Shown: piece after piece, positions 1 to 5,656 of the stretch
How positions within the stretch are numbered: position 1 is the stretch's first letter
Layout of the letters: each line of letters starts with the position of its first letter
NCBI GenBank assembly: GCA_025997195.1
Contig: BNUG01000086.1
Coordinates: forward strand, 1 to 5,656
DNA from: Clostridia bacterium
Lineage (GTDB): Bacteria > Bacillota > Clostridia > Peptostreptococcales > Anaerovoracaceae
DNA: 5,656 nt
Direction of reading: 5' to 3'
Position numbers and translations under genes: made by a program
The notes under the pieces: generated by a model
Database searches by the model: none
The model's input: only the letters and a program-made list of their open reading frames with translations
What the model was told of the DNA's origin: nothing

Positions 1-380
1 AGCGTATTGAAATACACAGCCTGCTCTGTAAGGCGTTCCCAGTCGCGGAAATATTTCGTGTTGGTCTGTATCGAGATACGGCCCGTGCCCTTGAGCGGGT
101 CGAAGATCGGCTCCAGCAGCTTTGCGCCGTCTACCGCCATCTTCTCGACGACCGTCCACGCGATCTCATCCTCCGTCGCGGTTCCTCGCTCTGCCACAAG
201 ACCCGCGATATACTCCCTATAGGTGTCAATCTCATTTTCCAGCACCGTTTTGACGATGACTGGATTTGTCGTCGCGCCCGTCGCTCCTCGCTCAATCGCA
301 TAAGCCAGCTCCTTGACCGAACAACTGTCGTTCCAATACCGTGTCGGGAACCGACTCACCATCTCTTGTAATTTATCCAT
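1..380 (-). CDS. Transaldolase-family protein, N-terminal part (cut by the left window edge)
   Basis: The minus strand from the ATG at 380 stays open for 126 codons to the left edge with no stop, so the C-terminus is missing. The visible part carries family hallmarks: WNDS at residues 16-19, where D18 probably matches the conserved N-terminal Asp of transaldolases; GATGATTNP at 32-40, matching the (T/G)ATTNP strand motif; and GRISIQTN at 100-107, matching the barrel strand that leads towards the catalytic region. The Schiff-base lysine expected in transaldolases would lie beyond the edge, so catalytic competence cannot be checked. The family transfers a dihydroxyacetone unit between sugar phosphates or cleaves ketose phosphates, in the cytoplasm. 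A GGGG-type ribosome binding site lies 11 nt before the ATG. The gene has its own promoter at 430-457, separating its control from the operon upstream. It appears to be one of the longer transaldolase-like proteins found beside sugar transporters rather than classical TalB, but that subfamily placement is from memory of similar sequences. Confidence 0.85.
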   Translation of the reverse strand, partial: MDKLQEMVSRFPTRYWNDSCSVKELAYAIERGATGATTNPVIVKTVLENEIDTYREYIAGLVAERGTATEDEIAWTVVEKMAVDGAKLLEPIFDPLKGTGRISIQTNTKYFRDWERLTEQAVYFNT

Positions 381-391
381 TATTCCCGATT

Positions 392-398
392 CCCCTTT
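392..398 (-). promoter_or_regulatory. Ribosome binding site of the transaldolase gene
   Basis: On the minus strand AAAGGGG ends 11 nt before the ATG at 380. The spacing is somewhat long, but no other start codon lies nearby in this frame. It supports the ATG at 380 as the start. Confidence 0.6.
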
Positions 399-404
399 CA
401 ATTT

Positions 405-430
405 CGTAACCGGTACCGTAACCGTTCCCA
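405..430 (-). promoter_or_regulatory. Two tandem LacI/CcpA-like operator candidates
   Basis: The octamer CGTAACCG occurs twice on the plus strand, at 405-412 and 417-424, separated by GTAC. Each copy begins a 14-mer that fits the catabolite-responsive element consensus TGWAANCGNTNNCA. The site at 405-418 misses only the first and last specified bases, and the site at 417-430 misses only the first. They overlap by two bases, 12 bp apart. They cover roughly the first 20 transcribed bases if transcription starts 6-7 nt after the -10 box, and the second touches the -10 box itself. Such a place suits a repressor of the LacI/GalR family, either CcpA or a pathway-specific protein. The consensus is known; binding here is inferred. 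Confidence 0.55.
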
Positions 431-457
431 TTATATTACGCAAAAGCGTAATGTCAA
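430..457 (-). promoter_or_regulatory. Near-consensus housekeeping promoter for the transaldolase gene
   Basis: On the minus strand a perfect -35 hexamer TTGACA (457-452) and a perfect -10 hexamer TATAAT (435-430) are separated by 16 bp. An AT-rich stretch lies just upstream, overlapping the end of the aldehyde dehydrogenase gene. The predicted start of transcription is near 423, giving a leader of about 43 nt before the ATG at 380. A promoter this strong, with operator-like sequence in and after it, suggests it is normally held by a repressor. Confidence 0.85.
435..452. promoter_or_regulatory. Perfect inverted repeat filling the promoter spacer, probable operator
   Basis: The arms ATTACGC and GCGTAAT are perfectly complementary and separated by AAAA. 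The 16-bp core exactly fills the space between the -35 and -10 boxes, and the outer base pair belongs to the two boxes. It contains the element CGTAA (447-451) and its complement TTACG (436-440), the same five bases that start each downstream tandem repeat. There is no T-run after it on the minus strand, so it does not look like a terminator. Repressor binding here would block RNA polymerase; the protein is unknown. Confidence 0.6.
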
Positions 458-469
458 GACCGATTATAT

Positions 470-1909
470 TTAAACCAACTGTTTCTTAAATGCGATCGTC
501 TTGATTTGCGACATTTCTTCGAGTGTTTTGCTGACGCCCTCGTGCCCCATGCCGCTCATCTTGTGACCACCGAAAGGCAGATGAGAAAAGCGGTAATTGC
601 CGGATCCGTTGATCACAACCGCTCCACACTCCATTTCCAACGATACTTTAAACGCGCTCTTCATATCGCGAGTGATGACACCACCCTGCAATCCGTTTGC
701 GCAAGCGTTTGTCATACGCAATGCATCATCCAGTGTATCAAAGCCGATGACGGGAACAACCGGTCCGAATACTTCCATATCTAGCCCAATATCCATATCT
801 TCTGTGACGTCGATAAGAATCGTCGGCTCAAAATAAGTAGCGTCAAACCGCTTCCCTCCGAAGACGCATTTCGCACCCTGTTTCACAGTCAGATTTACTT
901 GTTCTTCCACTTTTATTGCTGCGGCTTCGCTGATCAGCGGTCCATAGTAAACATCGCTATCATACGGATCTCCGGTCTTGATTTTCTTGAAAGCATCCTT
1001 CAGCATCTCAGTGAATTTGTCCTTGACTTTATTGTCAACGAAGAAACGCTTGGGCGCACAGCAGGTCTGTCCGCTGTTCGAAAGCCTGCCTATGACGGTC
1101 TCTGTAACCGCAAGTTCAAGATCGGCATCCTCGCAAATGATCAGTGCATCATTGCCACCGAGCTCCAGCGTGACATGCGCCAAATTGTTTGCGGCTCCTT
1201 TTGCGATTGCGATACCGACCGAGGTACTACCGGTAAGACTAATGGCATTGATCTTTGGTGAGTGCGAAAGCTGTTCACCAACCGTGCTCCCGCTTCCGGT
1301 AATGCACTGGATTGCTTTCGGCGTTACACCAGCGTCAATCAATAGCTGCGTCAGAAATATATTGTCCACCGGGGCATCGCTCGTCGGCTTTACAATGACG
1401 GCATTGCCCATGACCAGTGCGGGGGCAACCTTATATGCGTAAAGTTCTCCGGGAAAGTTGAATGGAATCACACAGACCACAACACCAAGGGGCTCACGTA
1501 CCGTAAAAACCACATCGCCGCTCATAGCCGGCTCAGAATCCAGCGCGAAACTCTCCCCACCGAAATTGCGGGCTTTTTCGCCAAAGAACCGAAACAACAT
1601 CGCCGTGTAGTCCGCCGTATCGAGACAGGAAGCATAAGTCCGGCCCGAGCTTTCACATAAGATCTTTGCGTATTCTTCCCTGCGGTCGATCAAGAGCCGC
1701 GCAAACGCATCGAATACCGCGATCCTCTCATAAAGCGGTATATTTCGCCATTCAATGAATCCTTCACGTGCTGCATCCAAAGCGGCTTCGACGTCTTCTT
1801 TCGTCGCGGCCGGCACCGTATCGACTACTTGTAACCCCGCTGGATTCACTACCTCAAGAACAGCTTTATCGGCCGCATCTGCCGGCTTGCCGGCCAATAT
1901 CATTTTCAT
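470..1909 (-). CDS. NAD(P)-dependent aldehyde dehydrogenase
   Basis: A complete 479-residue member of the aldehyde dehydrogenase superfamily, of usual length. It oxidises an aldehyde to the acid in the cytoplasm through a cysteine thiohemiacetal. The active-site set is intact: FNFP at 150-153 with oxyanion Asn151, VKP with cofactor-binding Lys174, the Rossmann segment GSTSVG at 227-232, ELGG with general base Glu249, SGQTCC with catalytic Cys283, EVFGP with Glu379 and PFGG at 445-448 leading to SGMGHEG at 452-458. The overall look is near the lactaldehyde, succinate-semialdehyde and GapN-like groups, so a small or sugar-derived aldehyde is likely; the true substrate is not readable. The start at 1909 is chosen because AGGAGGG lies 6 nt before it; a second Met two codons later is less well spaced. 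It follows the dehydrogenase gene by 11 nt and is probably the last gene of the transporter operon. Confidence 0.95.
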   Translation of the reverse strand: MKMILAGKPADAADKAVLEVVNPAGLQVVDTVPAATKEDVEAALDAAREGFIEWRNIPLYERIAVFDAFARLLIDRREEYAKILCESSGRTYASCLDTADYTAMLFRFFGEKARNFGGESFALDSEPAMSGDVVFTVREPLGVVVCVIPFNFPGELYAYKVAPALVMGNAVIVKPTSDAPVDNIFLTQLLIDAGVTPKAIQCITGSGSTVGEQLSHSPKINAISLTGSTSVGIAIAKGAANNLAHVTLELGGNDALIICEDADLELAVTETVIGRLSNSGQTCCAPKRFFVDNKVKDKFTEMLKDAFKKIKTGDPYDSDVYYGPLISEAAAIKVEEQVNLTVKQGAKCVFGGKRFDATYFEPTILIDVTEDMDIGLDMEVFGPVVPVIGFDTLDDALRMTNACANGLQGGVITRDMKSAFKVSLEMECGAVVINGSGNYRFSHLPFGGHKMSGMGHEGVSKTLEEMSQIKTIAFKKQLV

Positions 1910-1915
1910 TTAAGT

Positions 1916-1922
1916 CCCTCCT
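1916..1922 (-). promoter_or_regulatory. Ribosome binding site of the aldehyde dehydrogenase, overlapping the upstream stop codon
   Basis: AGGAGGG on the minus strand lies 6 nt before the ATG at 1909. The TAG stop of the preceding dehydrogenase (1923-1921) supplies the first two bases, AG, of this site. Ribosomes ending the upstream gene therefore stop on the start signal of the next one, which favours translational coupling. Confidence 0.85.
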
Positions 1923-2694
1923 AATATATTGTGTACCCACCATCTACCACCACTACGCTGCCCTGCATGAAGCTAGCGGCATCCGAAGCCAAGAAAACAA
2001 TGGCGCCTCGTATCTCTTCCGGTCTTCCGCAGCGTTTCATCGGTGATAGTTCCTCCGCGATCTTTCTAGCTTCCGGATCTTTTTCAAAGAATTCTTCATT
2101 CACATAGGTAAGGAAATAGCCCGGAGCCAGTGTATTCACATTGATATTATACTTTGCCCATTCTTCCGCCAAAGCTTTTGAGAATGCGACAATCCCTGCC
2201 TTTGATACATCATAGGATCCGCCATGAAAACCTTTGTTGATAATGATACCGGACATAGATGCGATATTGACTACTTTTCCGTAGCCTTGTTTGATCATTT
2301 GCCGTCCGATGATCGTGGCAACGATAAACGCTCCGTCCAGATTGGGGATCATCACCTCTCGCCATTCTGCAAGTGTAGTTTCCTCTGCCGGTTTGTTGAT
2401 CCTGCCGTTCGCCGCGCAGTTGATCAGGATATCGATCTTCCCGAACTTTTCAACGCACAAGTCCGCAGCCGATTGCATCTCGGCTTCAGATTCGATATCT
2501 GCCGTGGTCCACTCCACGCGCCTGCCATATTTTTTCGCGATTTCTTCCGCGACCGGCGCCAATTTATCGGCGTTACGAGCAGTTAAAAATAGATCCGCAC
2601 CTGCTTCCGCCAATCCCTCGGAGAATTCAAGTCCCAAACCTCTGCTTCCACCCGTTACAAAAGCAACGCGTCCGCTTAAATCAAAACATTTCAT
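1921..2694 (-). CDS. Short-chain dehydrogenase/reductase (SDR), classical type
   Basis: A complete 257-residue classical SDR, the usual length. It would interconvert an alcohol and a ketone on a small substrate, probably a sugar, sugar acid or polyol, in the cytoplasm. Visible motifs are the cofactor glycine motif TGGSRGLG at 14-21, catalytic Asn118, Ser148 thirteen residues before Tyr161, and YDVSK with Tyr161 and Lys165. The C-terminal DGGY near 251-254 matches the family ending VDGG. The usual NNAG motif is replaced by NCAAN at 92-96. TAR at 38-40 after the second strand, with no acidic residue there, together with Arg18, favours NADP(H) over NAD(H); this is inference. The sequence is near the gluconate 5-dehydrogenase and 2-deoxygluconate dehydrogenase group, but that group is broad. 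GAGAGG lies 6 nt before the ATG. It sits 46 nt after the transporter ATPase and 11 nt before the aldehyde dehydrogenase. Confidence 0.95.
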   Translation of the reverse strand: MKCFDLSGRVAFVTGGSRGLGLEFSEGLAEAGADLFLTARNADKLAPVAEEIAKKYGRRVEWTTADIESEAEMQSAADLCVEKFGKIDILINCAANGRINKPAEETTLAEWREVMIPNLDGAFIVATIIGRQMIKQGYGKVVNIASMSGIIINKGFHGGSYDVSKAGIVAFSKALAEEWAKYNINVNTLAPGYFLTYVNEEFFEKDPEARKIAEELSPMKRCGRPEEIRGAIVFLASDAASFMQGSVVVVDGGYTIY

Positions 2695-2740
2695 TTGTGA
2701 CCTCTCTTTCCTTACAAAATTTCAATAAAGCAATAACAAA

Positions 2741-4222
2741 TTACGAAAATGCCGTATTGAGTATCTTTTCACTTGAGAACTCATCCCGATTCAGTTCGCC
2801 CTTGATTTTCCCTTCATGCATGACATAGATGCGGTCACACATTCCGATCAGTTCCGGCATATCGGAAGAGATCATCAGGACACTCTTTCCCTGCATGACA
2901 AGATTGTTCAGTAATTTATAGATTTCAACTTTTGCCCCGACGTCAATCCCCCGCGTTGGCTCATCCACAATGAAAATATCCGCATTGACAAACAGCCATT
3001 TGGCAAGCACGACCTTCTGTTGATTACCACCGGACAGATGCAAGGTATCGGTGTCCTTTGAAGGCGTCGAAATCCTCAGTTTGTCAATATATTCCAACGC
3101 CACCGCAGATTCCTTCTTTTTGCTGATGACGCCGCGTTTTGAAACCGCCTTCATCGCGGCCATGGAGATATTATTCTGCACCGACATGATGAGTACAAGA
3201 CCCTGACGCTTTCTGTCCTCCGTGATAAAACCAAAACCATGCTTGATGGAGTGGCGAAAATTCTTACACTTCACTTCCACCCCGTTGACGGCGACCGATC
3301 CGGAAACACACCGATCGACACCCAGGATCGCGCGAATCAATTCGGTTCGTCCGGAACCGACCAATCCGGAAAACCCAAGGATCTCCCCCCGCCGCAAGTA
3401 GAAACTCGCCGGTTCTTGAGATCCTTCCCGAACAAAACCCTCGACATCTAGAACTTTTTCACCAAGCAGAACCTCAACATACGGGTATTCTTCCGTCAGT
3501 TCACGCCCCACCATCATCTTCACCAGTCCGCCTTTGCTGGTCTCCGCTACCACTTCCGTGCCGATCGTTTTCCCGTCGCGAAGCACAGTCAGCCTATCAC
3601 ATATCGTAAAGACTTCTTCCAGGCGATGAGAAATGTAAATAATAGTCGCGCCTTCTTCTTGGATCCGCTTCATGATGGCAAAGAGTTTTTCGATTTCATT
3701 GGTGGTCAGAGTCGCGGTTGGCTCGTCCAAAATGAAAAGACTGGCATCGTTGGTCATTGCCTTACAAATTTCGACGATCTGCTGCTGAGAGATCGTAAGA
3801 TCGCCTACAATGCTCGAAACATTCAGTTGGACCCCCAATCTCGCGACGAGTTTTTCGGCTTCTTCATATACCCTTTTCCAATCCGTAAAACCACCTTTTT
3901 GATAAAGCTTCCCCAAGAAAATATTCTCCGCCACTGTCAGTGTTTCAACTAAGTTTAATTCCTGGTGAACCACGCTGATACCGAGTCGCATGGCCTCCCG
4001 CGGGTTGGTAGCCTTGATTGCTGTACCATTGAATATTACATCCCCGACCTCTGCCTTATATATCCCTGAGATGATTTTGATCAACGTCGACTTCCCAGCG
4101 CCGTTTTCTCCCAGTAAAGCATGGATCTCTCCGCGCTCGATATCTATGGATACATCGGATAAAGCTTGAACGCCGGGAAAGGATTTGGATACATGATCTA
4201 TTTTCAGTATAATATCGCTCAT
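2741..4222 (-). CDS. Sugar ABC transporter ATP-binding protein, RbsA/MglA/XylG type
   Basis: A complete 493-residue protein with two fused nucleotide-binding domains, as expected for the ribose/galactose/xylose importer class. It hydrolyses ATP on the inner face of the membrane to drive uptake through the permease encoded just upstream. Domain 1 has Walker A GENGAGKST at 38-46, Q-loop Gln87, signature LTISQQQ at 142-148, Walker B FILDEP at 163-168 and H-loop His199. Domain 2 has the degenerate Walker A GLVGSGRTE at 286-294 with Arg in place of Lys, typical of this class, then EDRKRQGL at 335-342, the perfect signature LSGGNQQ at 396-402, Walker B FIVDEPTRGID at 417-427 and SSD in place of the H-loop at 452-454. 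Domain 1 has Ser where LSxGQ has Gly; relatives often vary here. AAAGG lies 7 nt before the ATG. The gene starts 22 nt after the permease ends. The sugar is set by a binding protein not present in the window. Confidence 0.97.
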   Translation of the reverse strand: MSDIILKIDHVSKSFPGVQALSDVSIDIERGEIHALLGENGAGKSTLIKIISGIYKAEVGDVIFNGTAIKATNPREAMRLGISVVHQELNLVETLTVAENIFLGKLYQKGGFTDWKRVYEEAEKLVARLGVQLNVSSIVGDLTISQQQIVEICKAMTNDASLFILDEPTATLTTNEIEKLFAIMKRIQEEGATIIYISHRLEEVFTICDRLTVLRDGKTIGTEVVAETSKGGLVKMMVGRELTEEYPYVEVLLGEKVLDVEGFVREGSQEPASFYLRRGEILGFSGLVGSGRTELIRAILGVDRCVSGSVAVNGVEVKCKNFRHSIKHGFGFITEDRKRQGLVLIMSVQNNISMAAMKAVSKRGVISKKKESAVALEYIDKLRISTPSKDTDTLHLSGGNQQKVVLAKWLFVNADIFIVDEPTRGIDVGAKVEIYKLLNNLVMQGKSVLMISSDMPELIGMCDRIYVMHEGKIKGELNRDEFSSEKILNTAFS

Positions 4223-4244
4223 TGCGTTGCCTTTCCGATTCTAC

Positions 4245-5231
4245 TCAAGCCGCTTTCCTGTTTTTATTCACATCGATCCCAACTGCAACCGCGAGAACGA
4301 TCCCCTTCATGATTTGCTGCACGAATGTGTTTACATTGGTCAACGTCATACCATTGAACAATAGCGCGAGGAAAATGGAACCAAGCAGAACACCGATGAT
4401 CCGGCCCTTTCCTCCTGTGATCGCCGTCCCGCCGATGACGCAGGCCGTGATCGACTCAAACTCATATCCGCTTCCCGCATTTGGATCTGCGGCGGCAAGC
4501 CGCGATACAAGCATAACACTGGCGATTGATGCAATTGCACCGGCAAGAACAAACGTCGTCAATTTATATCCTTTTGTATTGATTCCTGACAAGTATGCGG
4601 CTTCGGAATTTCCGCCCATCGCGAATATGTGTCGGCCAAAATTTGTTTTTTCACTTACGAAATACGCGATGATGAAGACAGCAATCATTATAATCGTCAG
4701 GTATGGAACCCCGAATACCCGCACATCTCCAATGGCCTGGCGCCCGATCCATGCGATCGAATCAGGCAAATTTACGATTGGCGCAGCCTTTGTTATTAAA
4801 TACGACAGGCCGCTGCATGACATCATCGTTGCCATCGTACCGATAAATGCGGGGAGACCTACCTTCGTGACCAAGAAACCATTGATCAGCCCGATCGAAA
4901 TGCCAACGAGTAGCGCAAAAATGAAGGCGACAACCGGATTCATGCCGTATATCACCATGGCGCCGCCGAAGACGACCCCCGTAAGGCTTACCGTTGATCC
5001 AACTGAAAGATCAAAGTCCCCACCCACTAACACAAAGAACTGCCCAACAGCCACTACTGCGATGATGGAAGTTTGCTTCAATATGGTCATAATATTGGGA
5101 AGTGAAAGGAAATTCGGTGAGAGGACCGAGAAAATCACACCGGCTCCGATCAAAATATAAAATATGAAATAGTTGCTGTTAAATTGAGCAAATGTATTTT
5201 TAAATCTGCTTCCTGTCGCTGAATTTTCCAT
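4245..5231 (-). CDS. Sugar ABC transporter permease, RbsC type
   Basis: A complete 328-residue integral membrane protein of the branched-chain/monosaccharide permease family, of normal length. It would dimerise to form the channel of a ribose-type importer and pair with the ATPase encoded next. Hydrophobic segments fall near residues 20-38, 49-68, 77-96, 99-122, 127-147, 175-193, 224-246, 276-296 and 302-320. Family motifs are GGDFDLSVGS at 70-79, NFGRHIFAMGGN at 197-208, AGSGYEFESI at 252-261 and VIGGTAITGGKG at 265-276. The polar N-terminus of about 20 residues has no signal peptide, as usual. The start at 5231 is preceded by AGGCGG at 5244-5239 with a 7-nt gap, a moderate ribosome binding site. 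The gene follows the URO-D-like gene by 38 nt, with no terminator in between. Confidence 0.96.
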   Translation of the reverse strand: MENSATGSRFKNTFAQFNSNYFIFYILIGAGVIFSVLSPNFLSLPNIMTILKQTSIIAVVAVGQFFVLVGGDFDLSVGSTVSLTGVVFGGAMVIYGMNPVVAFIFALLVGISIGLINGFLVTKVGLPAFIGTMATMMSCSGLSYLITKAAPIVNLPDSIAWIGRQAIGDVRVFGVPYLTIIMIAVFIIAYFVSEKTNFGRHIFAMGGNSEAAYLSGINTKGYKLTTFVLAGAIASIASVMLVSRLAAADPNAGSGYEFESITACVIGGTAITGGKGRIIGVLLGSIFLALLFNGMTLTNVNTFVQQIMKGIVLAVAVGIDVNKNRKAA

Positions 5232-5269
5232 CTTTGCACCGCCTATCGTAACTATAGCATCTGCTTCAA

Positions 5270-5656
5270 TTATCTTCTGTAAGTTCGCACTTTTTCCATA
5301 AGCCTGTTGGCATCATCTGTACAGGGGACATCTTTCACATTATAAAAATTGTTCCCCGGAAGTTGTTGTTTTTCCAGCATAGAGACGAATATATCATATG
5401 GGATTGTAATCACCAAAGGTATCTCACCCCTCAATTTATCGTATTCCTCCAGATGCATATAGGCCTTATCGTCATTAAAATTCTCATCTACGATCGACAT
5501 GATCTTCATGCCTTTTAAAGTGGAAGCGGGCTGTATCATATGTTTCCCATTACCCTGGTGAATATGAACGCATCCGCCGTCATAATGTGCAAACATTGTT
5601 TCCGCGTTCTCACGGCCCCATTTTTCAAAATCATCCACCGATGACATATGAAAAGG
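5270..5656 (-). CDS. URO-D-like/methyltransferase superfamily protein, C-terminal part (cut by the right edge)
   Basis: The minus-strand reading frame is already open at the right edge and ends with TAA at 5272-5270, giving 128 visible residues. A Met lies four codons in (5647), but residues before it (PFH) continue naturally into the fold, so it is probably internal and the N-terminus is outside the window. The visible part begins HMSSVDDFEKWG and contains CVHIHQGNGKHMI followed by LKGMK. This recalls the C-terminal barrel of uroporphyrinogen decarboxylase-like proteins, where a His-rich GNGxH segment precedes a short 'GLK' strand. Members of this superfamily outside haem synthesis include corrinoid-dependent methyltransferases and many uncharacterised proteins beside sugar transporters. 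A haem role is unlikely in this context. The assignment rests on remembered family patterns and on under half of a typical protein, so it is moderate; a protein of unknown function is the alternative. Confidence 0.55.
   Translation of the reverse strand, partial: PFHMSSVDDFEKWGRENAETMFAHYDGGCVHIHQGNGKHMIQPASTLKGMKIMSIVDENFNDDKAYMHLEEYDKLRGEIPLVITIPYDIFVSMLEKQQLPGNNFYNVKDVPCTDDANRLMEKVRTYRR

Noticed and set aside
7..222. Plus-strand open frame of 71 codons at the left edge.
   Set aside because: It is antisense to the transaldolase gene, whose motifs are unambiguous, and has no family signature of its own.
435..452. The spacer dyad read as an intrinsic terminator for the aldehyde dehydrogenase gene.
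   Set aside because: The stem is only 7 bp and AT-rich at its base, and no T-run follows on the minus strand; instead TATAAT overlaps and follows it. The promoter-operator reading explains it better.
463..468. A second TATAAT on the minus strand just after the aldehyde dehydrogenase stop codon.
   Set aside because: At the correct distance upstream (486-491) the sequence resembles ATTTAA, not TTGACA, so it is more likely part of the AT-rich region upstream of the real promoter.
899..1442. Plus-strand open frames of 120 and 154 codons opposite the aldehyde dehydrogenase.
   Set aside because: They overlap each other and lie antisense to a gene with a full set of catalytic motifs; their translations show no domain.
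4222..5160. Plus-strand open frame of 312 codons opposite the permease gene.
   Set aside because: It lies wholly antisense to a permease with clear family motifs, its translation is rich in Thr, Pro, Ile and Ala without recognisable domains, and no convincing ribosome binding site precedes it. It is a by-product of permease codon use.
5645..5647. ATG at 5647 as the true start of the URO-D-like gene.
   Set aside because: The frame is open to the window edge, the residues before the Met fit the family pattern, no ribosome binding site is visible in the nine bases available, and 125 residues would be far too short for this superfamily.

Overview
The window reads as a catabolic gene cluster from an anaerobic-type, probably Firmicutes-like bacterium. 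The grounds are moderate GC, strong AGGAGG-type ribosome binding sites, a TTGACA/TATAAT promoter and tight same-strand gene packing. The taxonomic call is an inference from style, not from a marker gene. All six recognisable genes lie on the minus strand, so transcription runs from high to low coordinates. Both window edges cut through a gene.

In transcription order: (1) the C-terminal part of a protein resembling the uroporphyrinogen decarboxylase (URO-D)-like/methyltransferase superfamily (5656-5270, N-terminus outside the window); (2) an RbsC-type sugar ABC transporter permease (5231-4245); (3) an RbsA-type double-domain sugar ABC ATPase (4222-2741); (4) a short-chain dehydrogenase/reductase (2694-1921); (5) an NAD(P)-dependent aldehyde dehydrogenase (1909-470). 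The gaps between these five are 38, 22, 46 and 11 nt. None holds an evident terminator or promoter, so they look like one operon. The stop codon of the dehydrogenase lies inside the ribosome binding site of the aldehyde dehydrogenase.

The 89-nt gap at 381-469 is different. It contains a near-consensus sigma-A/sigma-70 promoter whose spacer is a perfect inverted repeat, followed by two tandem LacI/CcpA-like operator candidates. This promoter drives the last gene, a transaldolase-family protein (380 to the left edge, C-terminus outside the window).

Together the genes suggest uptake of a sugar or sugar-like compound, oxidation of a hydroxyl group (or reduction of a carbonyl), oxidation of an aldehyde to an acid, and entry of carbon into central metabolism through a transaldolase. 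The substrate cannot be read from the sequence. The substrate-binding protein that would normally accompany this transporter is not in the window, and no regulator gene is present. No RNA genes, mobile elements or CRISPR arrays were seen, and no stretch over 300 bases lacks a gene.
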